Assembly (NCBI GenBank): GCA_947467605.1
Contig: CANIII010000003.1
Span: 138,154-202,153, forward strand
Origin: Acidobacteriota bacterium
GTDB taxonomy: Bacteria > Acidobacteriota > Vicinamibacteria > Vicinamibacterales > SCN-69-37
DNA length: 64,000 nt
Direction: 5' to 3'
Shown here: positions 51,301 through 60,393 of the stretch, piece after piece
How the letters are laid out: each line of letters begins with the position of its first letter
How positions within the stretch are numbered: the first letter of the stretch is position 1
The notes under the pieces: generated by a model
What the model saw: the letters and a program-made list of their open reading frames with translations, nothing else
What the model was told of the DNA's origin: nothing
Database searches by the model: none
Translations under genes and position numbers: made by a program

Positions 51301-51360
51301 GTCACTGCCGAGGAGGAGCAGGCAGGCCACGAACAGCCCGACGAGCACGCGACAACGCAT
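48316..51360 (-). CDS. Fusion of gluzincin peptidase, PD40 propeller and surface-antigen beta-barrel
   Basis: This 1014-residue exported protein has a signal peptide (1-23, ending ARA). A peptidase-MA-like domain at about 38-290 carries HELVH at 136-140 and Glu170 in WFVEGMAEY. A TolB-like propeller at about 300-620 has blades such as SPVWSPDGRTIIIS and EPAFTPDGRALIFS. The C-terminal third (about 650-1014) is a beta-barrel of the Omp85/surface-antigen type, with alternating strands ending WQIGIRQGF, an outer-membrane-type aromatic terminus. This would put a zinc protease and propeller on a barrel at the outer membrane. It sits just after tamB on the same strand. Confidence 0.82.
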   Translation of the reverse strand: MRCRVLVGLFVACLLLLGSDARAQFGRNKVQYRTFDFQVLHTEHFDIYYYLDEAEAARIVGGLAERWRARLGQFFGHELRGRQAVILYAAPAHFRQTNAIEGILGEGTGGVTEALRRRIVLPMGGTLADTDHVLGHELVHAYQFDMTGATERMSDGSGPAILAYPLWFVEGMAEYVSLGAVDAQTAMWMRDGVISDKLPRIQDLEKPEYFPYRWGHAFWAYIGARFGDRWVASLLRSSANPRSDLAGFAAQLGTTPVALNADWHTAMRDATASVDRERPSISSAARRAIAKDSGGGRLNVGPKLSSDGRAIVFFSERDLFSVELYLADANTGRIERKLLQSASDAHFDSLQFLNSAGAWSRGGRTLALTAVRNGEPVLVLLDVALARVIREIALPGIDDALSPVWSPDGRTIIISGNHGGLVDLYQVTIATGSVEALTHDAYAELEPAFTPDGRALIFSTDRFSTDLVTLVPGPLRLARLDLATRTEEPIAGFLRGKHLSPQVSRDGKTLTFVAEPDGVANVYRMAIAGGPISQVTAFVTGIAGITSTSPALSIAADTGRLAFSVFEKGGASVYVLDEADQVELVPPPISVQGAVLPTRTGPDTPMQQSLNGTGRTTTTPMRPSTTEPYPSKLELDALGQPSITAGVNSWGAYAGGSISALFKDVLGDRLLSTGAQIAGTLDDLGGWLTYISRKHRWNWGLSLEQAPYRAEILTATRDVLQNQLVTDSVIQRQMSRGVFGLAEYPLSQSKRIEISAGARHLSFSREHRVTTYNLTTGAQLQRSEEKTPVGEPLSLAEGRIALVHDTSYFGATSPIFGRRYRLEVGQSLGTLRFNSVMADARQYFMPVRPVTLALRGLHYGRYGRDAENSLLVPIFIGYPEIVHGYGFGSFSANECRPDDTSTRSTLCGPLDNLVGSRMAVANIELRAPIPGLFRGQLDYGRLPVELVGFFDAGVTWSTSTRPDFVGGSRTVSRSAGAALRVNVFGIFAVELSAAHPFDRPDSSLRWQIGIRQGF

Positions 51361-51394
51361 GTCGCATTGTTCCACGGCTCTACAGGGAGAAGTA

Positions 51395-54300
51395 TTAGTA
51401 GTTGAAAAAGAACAGCAGGTCGAGACCGGCGCGCTCGACGCGCTGCAGCAACGATCGCTGCGCGCGCGAACCGGGACCTTGCGCCGTACTGCCCTGCAGT
51501 CTGAGAAACTTCGCCAACTTGTACTCGGCCGTGAGTTCGCTGAGGCTCTGTGCACCGAACTGCTGGCTCAGCTGCACAAACAGTCGGCTGGTCAGCTGCT
51601 GTCCGACACGCACACGCGGCGCCACGTTCTGGCCGAAGCTCACCGTTTCCACCTCGAGCAGGTCGAGATCGAGCGCGCGACTGAGCGACTGCGCCAGTGG
51701 CGACGTCACGTAACCGCCGGCCAGTGAGGCCGCCGCCCCCACGAGGTCCGCGCGCTGGGTGTCGCCCAACTGGTTGACGGGTCGATTGAAGATGATCATC
51801 GACAGCACGTCGGCCTCATCGAGCGGCACATTGCTGCCGAGGCGCAACTGCGGCTCAGACAATCGGCCTCGCACATCGACACGGGCTTCGACGCCTTGAA
51901 TCGAGCGGACACCGCGAATATCGAACGTCGGATCGAGCGGCGACTCGCCCTGAAACCGGATCCGGCCGCCACGCTGAATCTCGAATCGGCGGCCCTCGAA
52001 TGAATACACGCCGCGAATCGTGGTGACGTCGCCGTTGAGACGCGTCACGCCACCTGGATCGCGCGTGGCCTGCAGTTCGCCGCCCACGGTCACGTTCAGG
52101 TCGCCGAGCGACCAACTGTTCTTGCCGCCGGGCCGCAATTTCGATCCGCGCACGATGACGTTGTCTGGCGCGAAGATCTGCACGTCAACGGCCAGGCTCG
52201 AGAAGAACGTCTGCGAGTCGAAGATGCCCGATGACGCAGGTCGCGCGGCCTCCTCAGCGGCGGCGGCCGCTGCGGCCGCCCGTAGATCCACCGGGGTGAT
52301 GCCCTCCGCCGGCAAATCCGTCTCCGCCACAAATGCCAACGCATCGCCTTGCAACGCGCGCAGCAGTCGATCCACCTCCACACGCCCCGACGCCACTTCG
52401 ACGTTGCCCGACAGGCGCGGGTGCGTGAGGTCACCGTTCAGCTGCAAGAGGCTCGACAGTTCGATCGCACCGATCGCGTTGTCAACGACCGTGAATCGAT
52501 CCGCCTCCACGTGCACGTCGACCCCTTTCACCTGTCGTTCGTTGATGGCCAGTTCGCCCGTGATCTTCAAGAGATGATCGCGCTTGTCTCGCGCAACGAA
52601 TCGCCGCACCGTCACTTTGTCGAGACCGAAACCGATATCCGCGGTGACGTTCGAGAAGGCGGTGCCGGCCGACGGCAACTTGAATCGTCCGTCCGCGATC
52701 GCCACCGTCCCGGTCACCGTCGGGGTCGCCGACGCACCGACAATGTGCAGATCGACGATGGCCTGACCGCCAAGATCTGTCACGCTCGGCGAGACCGAAC
52801 CCAGAATGCTGAGGTTGATCGGATCACTCAACGCGAGAAGATCCCATGACGGAGACGGCACGGCAGGATCGAGTGTGCCGGCGGGCAGCAACCACGACAA
52901 CGGCGCGCGTCCGTTCACCGTCAACATCACGCCATCGGGTTGCTTCACCGTGAGTGCGGTGACCGCGGCACCGTCCGCGAGCTCAACCGACCCACCGGCT
53001 TCGCTGATCAGATAGCCGCTCACGGTGAGATCGCGACCGGTGATGGTGATCCGCCCGCGGGGATCTGACAGCCGACCGACAAACGTCGCGTCGCCGGACA
53101 GCTGACCGCGTGCCCCGGTCGTGAGCCCAAAGAACTCTTCGAACGCCGCAAGGTCGATGGACGTCGCGCGCATCGACAGCTGATCGGTCGCGTCTCCGCC
53201 CGTCTCCAATTCTGCGAGCGCCATACGGCCGTTGATCGACAGGCGACCGCCGGTGTCGCTGAGCAACTGAACGTTCCGCGCCGTCACATGCGTCGCGGTG
53301 ACCTGCAGCAACGTGGACGTCGGCTCGAGCCGCCAGATCCTGGCGCCATGGCGGGCCTCGAGCGTCGCGAAATCCGCCGTGACTTCTTTCTCCCAGTCAG
53401 CACTGCTGAACGAGCCACGAATGACGCTGTCGCGAGCGGTGGCCTGAAACTGCGCCGCGGAGGCGTGCATGCGCGTTGCGAAATGGCCTTGCGCGGTGAC
53501 GGCGGTGGCCCGCATGGTGACCTCGTCACCCCACGCGGCCGCTTGTATCTGCAGGTCGCCCGTCATGCGATCCAGATACCACTCGGGAAACACCACGTCG
53601 AGTGTTCCGGTCAGCGACTCGAACACACCGAGACTCGGATCCGACATCCGCGCGCCGTTGAACGACACGATGGCGTGCGGCGCGTCGAACGCGCCGAGCA
53701 ACTGTCCTTGGCCTGTGGCGGCGCCGCGGGCTGCGCGGCCGCTCCATGGTTGCAGCACACCCAGGTCCGTCGCCGCGACATCAAACGTCGCCTGCGATTC
53801 GCCGCGCGTGACCGCGAGGCGTCCGCGCGCCCGGAGCGTGACGCCCGTATTGCGCAGCTCGATCGTCTCGGCCGTAAACGCGCCGTCGCGCCACTCGCCC
53901 GTGACGAGTCCGCCCGTGATCGGGAGCGCCGCAATCGTGGACGCGCCGGCGCGCAGCGTGCCGCGCGCCACCGTCGAACCCGCAATATCTGCGGCATCGT
54001 CGCGCCACTCAAATGTGATGTCGGCCTGCCCATTGATGTCGCTCGCAAGAGCGGCCGGCGCACCGAGCGCCTCCGGATGGAGTCCCGCCAGCCCGCCGAC
54101 AATGTGCGCGGTATTGCCGCGCGACTTGCGCGCATACGTCACATGCGCTGACGCGATGCGCGCACCGGCGGCCGCGCGCGAGTTCAGGAGGTCAGCCTCG
54201 GCGGTCATATCGATGCTGCTCCAATCGCGGCCACGTCCGGACAACGTGATGTGCCCGTTGAGATCGGTGACAAAGGTCGGCGAGTCGAGCCCCGTCAGTC

Positions 54301-55825
54301 CAGTGGCGCGACCCAGGCGCCGCGCGTCCAACCCCGCGATGGTGCCCTCGGCCGCCACGCTCACCGCCCCCGGGTCGCTCGACAGCACCATCGTGCCGCC
54401 CGCCAGCGACATCCCTTCGATCGTTGACGCATTCAACATCGCATCAACGGTCCAGTGTCCTGTCGTCCAGTGCGCGACAAACGCGGACGCGTTGATGTCG
54501 GCGTCGAGGGGCGCAAACCCCCAGTTGGATGGCAGCTTCCTCGGATCGAGGTTCGTCAATCGCTGGCCGCGCACATCCACCGTCATGTCGTGCCCGACAA
54601 CGATCGTGCCGCTCGCCTCGGTGGATGCGCCGTAGGCCGTGGCCGTCGTGTCAAACGTCACCGTGCCGGCCGCATAGCGCACGCGTCCATCGATGCGATC
54701 GGCGAATGCGCCAAACGCCTTCATCGGACCACCGTTCAGCGTCACATCCGCCGCCCACGCGGTCGGCGTGCCTGATGACGTCACGGTGTAGATGACATGT
54801 CCGGTCAGCGCACTCGCCCACTGCGGGTCTAATGTCATGTGCCGCGCGTCGACGTTGGTCAGTTGCGTGTCGCCAGTAATGCGCAGGTGCGACTGAATAC
54901 TTTCCACCAGCGTGTGACCGCTGAGGTTGCCGGCTGACGTGGTGAGCTGAGACTGAATCGCCAGGCGATCGACGTTGCCGCCGAGCGTCGCGGTGCCGTT
55001 CGCGGTCAAATCAATCGTGTCGAGGAGCGACGTGAATGGCCGCCATCGCGCCGCATCGAAGCGCTCCAGCGTGAGGTTGAGGTTGATCGCGCGCGGTGCC
55101 GTGGGGCCGACCTGCCCATCGACGGTGAGCGCCCCGGTGTCTGACGCGAGACGCAGGTGTTCGATCTTCGTGCCATTCACGAACGTCAACGCACCAGCCG
55201 TCGACCGTGCGCGAAATGCCGTGGCGCCTGCGCCGGACACGAACGAGAGCTGCGAGATATCGACCCGCGTGCCACCGCCCACTCGCAGACCGATCGTGCC
55301 ATTGAGTTCCCGAATCTCTGCGGGCAGTCGCCACACGCCCTCATTGGCGGATGTCACGAGTCGTCCGTTCACGATTTCGATGGCCGGGAGGCGCACGATC
55401 GTTGGCGGTCCGCCGGTATCGGGCCGTACACGGATCCAGTTGCCGGCGTCGAATTCGTTGTGACGCACGATCAGCTCGATCACGGGATCAATGACGCGGA
55501 TCGATGAAATCTCACGGCTCCCGCGGAGCCACGCCCAGAGACTGAATTTGGCCTCGATCACCTTGGCCACAAAGACATCCCGGCCCGCGTGGTTGAAGGT
55601 CACTCCCGTCAGCGTCACACCGTTGAAGAGCGAACCCTCCACGCCACCGAGCCGCAACGTGCCATCGAGCGCATTCGCTGCCTGCGCTTCAATGGCCTGC
55701 CGAATCTCGCCACGTCCCCAGGCCGAGCGGCTCACGCCCCAGCCGGCCACCGCCAGCACGATCAGCAGGCCGATGAGCACGGCACCTGCCATCAGCAAGC
55801 GCCGACGCCAGCGTCCCCCCGTCAT
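51395..55825 (-). CDS. tamB: TamB-like translocation and assembly module protein
   Basis: This 1476-residue protein has an N-terminal membrane helix (about 8-32) and a very long stretch of beta-rich repeats typical of AsmA/TamB lipid-bridge proteins. The conserved C-terminal TamB domain includes GGRIRFQGESPLDPTFDIRG, NVPLDEADVLSMIIFNRP and the final barrel-interacting segment ending in LLFFFNY. TamB proteins span the periplasm to carry lipids and help outer-membrane protein insertion with TamA. Its ATG overlaps the tamA stop (ATGA). Length is similar to E. coli TamB (1259) but somewhat longer. Confidence 0.92.
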   Translation of the reverse strand: MTGGRWRRRLLMAGAVLIGLLIVLAVAGWGVSRSAWGRGEIRQAIEAQAANALDGTLRLGGVEGSLFNGVTLTGVTFNHAGRDVFVAKVIEAKFSLWAWLRGSREISSIRVIDPVIELIVRHNEFDAGNWIRVRPDTGGPPTIVRLPAIEIVNGRLVTSANEGVWRLPAEIRELNGTIGLRVGGGTRVDISQLSFVSGAGATAFRARSTAGALTFVNGTKIEHLRLASDTGALTVDGQVGPTAPRAINLNLTLERFDAARWRPFTSLLDTIDLTANGTATLGGNVDRLAIQSQLTTSAGNLSGHTLVESIQSHLRITGDTQLTNVDARHMTLDPQWASALTGHVIYTVTSSGTPTAWAADVTLNGGPMKAFGAFADRIDGRVRYAAGTVTFDTTATAYGASTEASGTIVVGHDMTVDVRGQRLTNLDPRKLPSNWGFAPLDADINASAFVAHWTTGHWTVDAMLNASTIEGMSLAGGTMVLSSDPGAVSVAAEGTIAGLDARRLGRATGLTGLDSPTFVTDLNGHITLSGRGRDWSSIDMTAEADLLNSRAAAGARIASAHVTYARKSRGNTAHIVGGLAGLHPEALGAPAALASDINGQADITFEWRDDAADIAGSTVARGTLRAGASTIAALPITGGLVTGEWRDGAFTAETIELRNTGVTLRARGRLAVTRGESQATFDVAATDLGVLQPWSGRAARGAATGQGQLLGAFDAPHAIVSFNGARMSDPSLGVFESLTGTLDVVFPEWYLDRMTGDLQIQAAAWGDEVTMRATAVTAQGHFATRMHASAAQFQATARDSVIRGSFSSADWEKEVTADFATLEARHGARIWRLEPTSTLLQVTATHVTARNVQLLSDTGGRLSINGRMALAELETGGDATDQLSMRATSIDLAAFEEFFGLTTGARGQLSGDATFVGRLSDPRGRITITGRDLTVSGYLISEAGGSVELADGAAVTALTVKQPDGVMLTVNGRAPLSWLLPAGTLDPAVPSPSWDLLALSDPINLSILGSVSPSVTDLGGQAIVDLHIVGASATPTVTGTVAIADGRFKLPSAGTAFSNVTADIGFGLDKVTVRRFVARDKRDHLLKITGELAINERQVKGVDVHVEADRFTVVDNAIGAIELSSLLQLNGDLTHPRLSGNVEVASGRVEVDRLLRALQGDALAFVAETDLPAEGITPVDLRAAAAAAAAEEAARPASSGIFDSQTFFSSLAVDVQIFAPDNVIVRGSKLRPGGKNSWSLGDLNVTVGGELQATRDPGGVTRLNGDVTTIRGVYSFEGRRFEIQRGGRIRFQGESPLDPTFDIRGVRSIQGVEARVDVRGRLSEPQLRLGSNVPLDEADVLSMIIFNRPVNQLGDTQRADLVGAAASLAGGYVTSPLAQSLSRALDLDLLEVETVSFGQNVAPRVRVGQQLTSRLFVQLSQQFGAQSLSELTAEYKLAKFLRLQGSTAQGPGSRAQRSLLQRVERAGLDLLFFFNY

Positions 55826-57759
55826 CAGAACGCCTGCCCGATGCTGAAGTGCAGGCGCCAGCGACGGTAGTCGCCCGCGGGTCGCCCCTGAATGACCAGG
55901 GCGTCGTTGGGTGTCAACTGATAGGCCAGATCAAATCGCAGCGGACCGACCGGTGTGCGATAGCGCGCGCCAATGCCGACGTCGGTGCGCATGTCATTGG
56001 GCAGGATGTGCCAGCTGCGATTCCACACGTTGCCCGAATCGACGAAGCCGACGAGGCCGAACGCGCTCGTGCCGCCGGGCGTGAGCCGCAGTTCCAGACT
56101 CGTGTCGAGCATGGAAAACCCGCCGATCGGCAAACCATCTGGCGTGAGCGGTGCCACTTCAAACCGCCCCCAACCACGCAGGCTCGTGGCGCCGCCGAGG
56201 AAATACCGCTTGAAGAACGGGACGGTCGTCTCCGGATCTCCCGCGCCACCGATCGAGCCCGCGCGGCCGTGCGCCGCGAGAATCAGTGACGAGTTGAGCG
56301 ACACATACACACGCGCTTCACCCGACACTTCGCGATACGCGAAATTGCCGCCGAGCACACGGCCGGCCACTTCCGCGTGCGCGCTCATCAGCAAACCGCT
56401 GCGGGCATCGAGCAGATTCGCGACGGTGTTGCGCTGGACGTCTGCCGTCACGGCGGAGACGGTGCCGCGACCTTCACCCGTGGACGGGTTCAGCCCAAGC
56501 GAGATCAACGTGGGCCGGAATGTCGCGTCGGCCAGTGCCGCATCGGAGACACGGTACGACTCGTACTCGCGCGCCAGCGAAATCGAGACCGACTGTCGGC
56601 CGCGCGTGCTCGACGACAGGTCCCCGCCAGACAGCCCACGCAATAGCCCGATGCGACCGCCGTTCGTGCGCAGGGTGTAGGCCGGCGTGCTGGCGTACCA
56701 GCTCTGCCCGCTCGCCCCGAGTGAGATGCCATGCCCCAAGGCCGGATCGCTAAACGAAAGGCGCACCCCGCGATCGAGTGACGAGAACCGCCCCTCGACA
56801 CCGGCTGTCCGCGCACCACCGAGGAAGTTCACATGTCGCCAGGTCGCATCCACGCGCGCGTGGTCTTCCGAACCGTATCCCACGCCAACGGTGACTTGAC
56901 GATGCGGCGCCTCGATGACCGTGATGTTGATCGGCGCTTCGCCGGGCGTCTTCGTCGCGTCGCCGACCTCGACGTTGGCGAACTGAAACAGCTCGAGCCC
57001 GTAGAGCCGGCGCTGGCTGGTCTGCAACGCGCTCAGCGAAAACACATCGCCACGCTGGAACGCCATCTGTCGCAAGATGACGTCCTCGTGCACGGCGGCG
57101 TTGCCGTGGATGACGATCGGACCAAACTTCGCGAAGGTGCCGGGCTGGGCCGCCCAGGTCACCACCACACGGCGCGGCCCCAGACCGGGACGCTCCGCGA
57201 TGGTCACCGTGGCCGATGGATACCCATGATCGCGCAACTCATCGAGCACCATCCCGCGCACGACTTCGACCCGCTCCTGATCGCGGGCCGCGCCGGCCGC
57301 GATGGGCATCTTGGCACGCACATCGTCCAGATGACCGGCCGGCAAGACCTCGAAGCCGTCAAACTCAAACGACTCGATGACGGTGGGCTCCCCCTCGTGA
57401 ATCACCACGGTGAGGTCCATCTCTGTCTTCTGCGGGTTGTAGGCCGTGCGAAACGACGTCACACGCGCGTCGGCAAACCCACGGGAGGCATAAAACGACT
57501 CGAGTCGCTTCAGGTCTTCGGTGAAGTCCTGCTTGCTGTAAAACGTCTTGGTCACCCACGGCAGGCGACTGCTGCCGGTCGTCGTCACGGCGAGGCGCAA
57601 TTCGGACTCGGGGACCTGCCGCACACCTTCGAACGCCACGTGACGCACGACGACGCCTTCGCCGTCCTTGCACGCAGACGACATCAGAAGGACAAGTACG
57701 GCAACGATGCCGCACGCGAGTTGGTGACCGATCGCCCCGCAGGGGCGTTGGGATTTCAA
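55825..57759 (-). CDS. tamA: TamA/BamA-like outer membrane assembly protein
   Basis: This 644-residue Omp85-family protein has three POTRA domains (about 35-300, e.g. VIHEGEPTVIESFEFDGFEV, ANVEVGDA) and a 16-strand barrel with the conserved FLGGATSLRGWGRFEV motif and a C-terminal WRLHFSIGQAF ending in Phe. It inserts proteins such as autotransporters in the outer membrane. The N-terminus has a hydrophobic signal followed by SSAC, a weak lipobox, which would be unusual for this family. TTG 57759 is the only start upstream of the signal. It is operonic with tamB and divergent from yggX. Confidence 0.9.
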   Translation of the reverse strand: MKSQRPCGAIGHQLACGIVAVLVLLMSSACKDGEGVVVRHVAFEGVRQVPESELRLAVTTTGSSRLPWVTKTFYSKQDFTEDLKRLESFYASRGFADARVTSFRTAYNPQKTEMDLTVVIHEGEPTVIESFEFDGFEVLPAGHLDDVRAKMPIAAGAARDQERVEVVRGMVLDELRDHGYPSATVTIAERPGLGPRRVVVTWAAQPGTFAKFGPIVIHGNAAVHEDVILRQMAFQRGDVFSLSALQTSQRRLYGLELFQFANVEVGDATKTPGEAPINITVIEAPHRQVTVGVGYGSEDHARVDATWRHVNFLGGARTAGVEGRFSSLDRGVRLSFSDPALGHGISLGASGQSWYASTPAYTLRTNGGRIGLLRGLSGGDLSSSTRGRQSVSISLAREYESYRVSDAALADATFRPTLISLGLNPSTGEGRGTVSAVTADVQRNTVANLLDARSGLLMSAHAEVAGRVLGGNFAYREVSGEARVYVSLNSSLILAAHGRAGSIGGAGDPETTVPFFKRYFLGGATSLRGWGRFEVAPLTPDGLPIGGFSMLDTSLELRLTPGGTSAFGLVGFVDSGNVWNRSWHILPNDMRTDVGIGARYRTPVGPLRFDLAYQLTPNDALVIQGRPAGDYRRWRLHFSIGQAF

Positions 57760-57806
57760 GGTAAGATTCCGCTCGTTCTACACGTTCATGGAGACTGGCA
57801 TCGATT

Positions 57807-58088
57807 ATGTCTGAAACCCCTACGCGCAAAGTGTTCTGCATGAGACTGCAGCGCGAACTGCCGGGCCTTGACGCGCCCCCCTGGCCGGGCCCGCTCGGCC
57901 AGCGCATCTTCGACCACATCTCTCAGGAGGCGTGGGATGAATGGGAAGAGCGCATGAAGATGATCCTGAACGAGTACAAGCTGCTGCCCTTCCAGAAAGA
58001 AGCGCAGGATCTGGTCGCGAAGCACATGGAAGAGTTCTTTTTCGGAAAAGATGCCGCCCTGCCGCCTGGCTTTGTCCCGCAACGTTAG
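57807..58088 (+). CDS. yggX: Oxidative damage protection / Fe(2+)-trafficking protein YggX
   Basis: This 93-residue protein matches YggX: RKVFCMRLQRELPGLDAPPWPG with the conserved Cys, then ISQEAWDEWEERMKMILNEYKL and a final MEEFFFG. YggX limits iron-dependent oxidative damage, notably to Fe-S enzymes, which fits the iron-sulfur proteins in this region only loosely. It starts 47 bases from the divergent tamA start. It is followed after 15 bases by the POT transporter, probably co-transcribed. Confidence 0.95.
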   Translation: MSETPTRKVFCMRLQRELPGLDAPPWPGPLGQRIFDHISQEAWDEWEERMKMILNEYKLLPFQKEAQDLVAKHMEEFFFGKDAALPPGFVPQR

Positions 58089-58103
58089 TTAAAGGAGTGC
58101 CCC

Positions 58104-59624
58104 GTGGCTAGTGACGACCGCAAGTTCTTCGGACACCCGATCGGCCTTTCGACCCTGTTCTTCACGGAAATGTGGGAACGGTTTTCGTACTACGGGATGC
58201 GCGGGTTCCTCATCCTCTTTATGGGCGCCCCGCTCGCCGCCGGCGGTATGGGCCTCGACAACGTGACCGCCACCGCGATCTACGGCACCTACACCGCGAT
58301 GGTCTACCTGATGAGCGTGCCCGGTGGCTGGCTGGCCGATCGCGTCTTCGGTCAGCGCAAGTCCGTGCTCTACGGCGGCATCCTCATCGCCCTCGGTCAC
58401 TTCACGCTCGCGGTACCCGCCGCCGCATCGTTCTACTTCGGGTTGATCTTCATCGTCCTTGGCACGGGCCTGCTCAAACCCAACATCAGCGTCATCGTCG
58501 GCCAGCTCTACTCGGCCGAGGACGCGCGCCGCGATTCCGCGTTTTCGATCTTCTACATGGGAATCAATCTCGGCGGATTTCTCGGCCCCCTTGTGACCGG
58601 TTACCTCGCCCAGCAAGAGAGCTTCCGCAACCTGATCGTCGGCTGGGGCCTCGATCCGAACTCGACCTGGCATTTCGCATTCGGCGCGGCCGGTGTCGGC
58701 ATGACGCTCGGCCTCATTCAATATGTGCTCGGCGCGAAGAAGCTCGGCACCGCGGGCATGGAAGCCGGCGGCGCGACAACGCCGGCGCTGGCCGCGAAGT
58801 ACAAGAAGCAGGCAACCATCTGGCTCGGCGCAGCCCTGGCGGTCATCGTCATCCTGGCCGTGGCGGCCATGAGCGGTATGTTGACGATCACGCCAACCGG
58901 CGTGCGCGATTGGACCGGCTACTCGCTGCTGGTGATCACGGTGCTCTTCTTCGCCACGCTCTTCATGGACAAGAGCTGGACGACGGCGGAGCGCGCGCGC
59001 CTCGTCGTGATCTTCGTCTTCTTCGCGTGCGCGTCGGTCTTCTGGTCTGTCTTCGAGCAGGCGGGCTCCACGCTGAACCTGTTCGCCGATCGCAGCACGG
59101 CCAACACGTTGCTGGGCTTCAACTTCCCCAGCAGCTGGTTCCAGTCGCTCAACTCCCTCTTCATCGTGATCTTCGCGCCCGTCCTCGGCTGGGTCTGGCT
59201 GAAGTGGGGCAAGCGTCAGCCGTCGGCGCCGACCAAGTTCGGCGCAGGTCTTGTGGGCGTCGGCCTCGGCTTCATGCTGCTCGTGATTCCGGCGAAGGTC
59301 GCCGCAACGCCCGGCGTGCTCGTGAGCCCGATGTGGCTCACCGGCGTGTATCTGATTCACACGATCGCGGAGCTGCTCATCAGCCCGGTCGGCCTGAGCT
59401 CGATGACGCGTCTTGCGCCGCGCAAGATCGTCGGCGCGATGATGGGTATCTGGTTCCTGGGCGCGTCGGTCGGCAACTTCCTGGCGGGCCGCATGGCGGG
59501 CCTTTACGAATCGCTGCCGCTCGAGACCCTGTTCTGGCGGGTGAGCCTACTGCCGATCGCCGCGGGCGCGGTGATGTTCGTGTTCTCCAAGAGATTCACG
59601 AAGATGATGGGCGGCGCAAGCTAG
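58104..59624 (+). CDS. Proton-dependent oligopeptide (POT/PTR) transporter
   Basis: This 506-residue MFS protein has the PTR2 signatures: FFTEMWERFSYYGMRGFL (the ExxERFxYYG motif with Glu and Arg for proton coupling), then FYMGINLGGFLGPLVTGYLA and a C-terminal half with FWSVFEQAGSTLNLF. Twelve to fourteen membrane helices are expected. It imports di- and tripeptides with protons, which fits the several secreted peptidases here. GTG 58104 has AAAGGAG six bases upstream, a strong Shine-Dalgarno sequence. Confidence 0.94.
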   Translation: MASDDRKFFGHPIGLSTLFFTEMWERFSYYGMRGFLILFMGAPLAAGGMGLDNVTATAIYGTYTAMVYLMSVPGGWLADRVFGQRKSVLYGGILIALGHFTLAVPAAASFYFGLIFIVLGTGLLKPNISVIVGQLYSAEDARRDSAFSIFYMGINLGGFLGPLVTGYLAQQESFRNLIVGWGLDPNSTWHFAFGAAGVGMTLGLIQYVLGAKKLGTAGMEAGGATTPALAAKYKKQATIWLGAALAVIVILAVAAMSGMLTITPTGVRDWTGYSLLVITVLFFATLFMDKSWTTAERARLVVIFVFFACASVFWSVFEQAGSTLNLFADRSTANTLLGFNFPSSWFQSLNSLFIVIFAPVLGWVWLKWGKRQPSAPTKFGAGLVGVGLGFMLLVIPAKVAATPGVLVSPMWLTGVYLIHTIAELLISPVGLSSMTRLAPRKIVGAMMGIWFLGASVGNFLAGRMAGLYESLPLETLFWRVSLLPIAAGAVMFVFSKRFTKMMGGAS

Positions 59625-59628
59625 CGTC

Positions 59629-60393
59629 GTGGCGCTCGACGAATACCGGCGCAAGCGCGACTTCAAGAAGTCGCCCGAGCCGACCGGAAAAGTTGCCAAG
59701 CGGCGTGCTCCTCAGAAAAAGAAGAAGAGCGCGCCGCTCTTCTTTTGTGTGCAGAAGCACATGGCCAGCCATCTGCACTACGACCTGCGGCTCGAGTGGA
59801 ACGGCGTGCTGATGTCGTGGGCTATTCCGAAGGGGCCCTCCCTCGACCCGTCGATCAAGCGGCTGGCGATGCACGTTGAGGATCATCCAAAGGAATACGG
59901 CACGTTTGAAGGCGTGATCCCTGAGGGCTATGGCGCCGGCATCGTGATGCTGTGGGATCAGGGGACCTGGAAGCCCGAGGTCGAAGACGTCGAGGCCGCG
60001 CTGCGCAAGGGCGACCTGAAGTTTTCGGTTGATGGCTACAAGCTGAAAGGCTCGTGGGTCCTGGTTCGGACCCGTGGCTACGCGCGTCAGAACAAACCAC
60101 GCGAACCTCACGAAGCCTTCGGTGCCACCGACGGGAAGAGCTGGCTGCTCATCAAGCATCGCGACTTCTGGTCGGGGGCCCTTGATATCGCCGAATTTGC
60201 CCCGTTGAGCGTCAAGAGCGGCGAGGATTTTCCCGCCATCCTGGCGGCCGATATGCCGGCGATCTGGCAGACCCACCGCCCCGTTGTCGGTGGCGAGACC
60301 GGTGCTATGCTTCAGTCAATCATTCAAGAAGCGGCGCAATTACACGCCGCTGCCGAGCGTGCGCCGACGCGCACCCGCAGGAGGAAATCATGA
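59629..60393 (+). CDS. Stand-alone LigD-type 3'-phosphoesterase
   Basis: This 254-residue protein corresponds to the phosphoesterase domain of LigD without polymerase or ligase. It contains FFCVQKHMASHLHYDLRLEW with the His/Asp/Arg active-site residues, SWAIPKGPSLDP, VEDHPKEYGTFEGVIPEGYGAG and WDQGTW, then a basic C-terminal tail (TRTRRRKS). The N-terminus is Lys-rich, which favours DNA binding. The domain trims 3'-phosphates or 3'-ribonucleotides at double-strand breaks. No Ku or LigD gene is in the window. It starts at GTG 59629, four bases after the transporter stop, and its TGA overlaps the next ATG. Confidence 0.92.
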   Translation: MALDEYRRKRDFKKSPEPTGKVAKRRAPQKKKKSAPLFFCVQKHMASHLHYDLRLEWNGVLMSWAIPKGPSLDPSIKRLAMHVEDHPKEYGTFEGVIPEGYGAGIVMLWDQGTWKPEVEDVEAALRKGDLKFSVDGYKLKGSWVLVRTRGYARQNKPREPHEAFGATDGKSWLLIKHRDFWSGALDIAEFAPLSVKSGEDFPAILAADMPAIWQTHRPVVGGETGAMLQSIIQEAAQLHAAAERAPTRTRRRKS

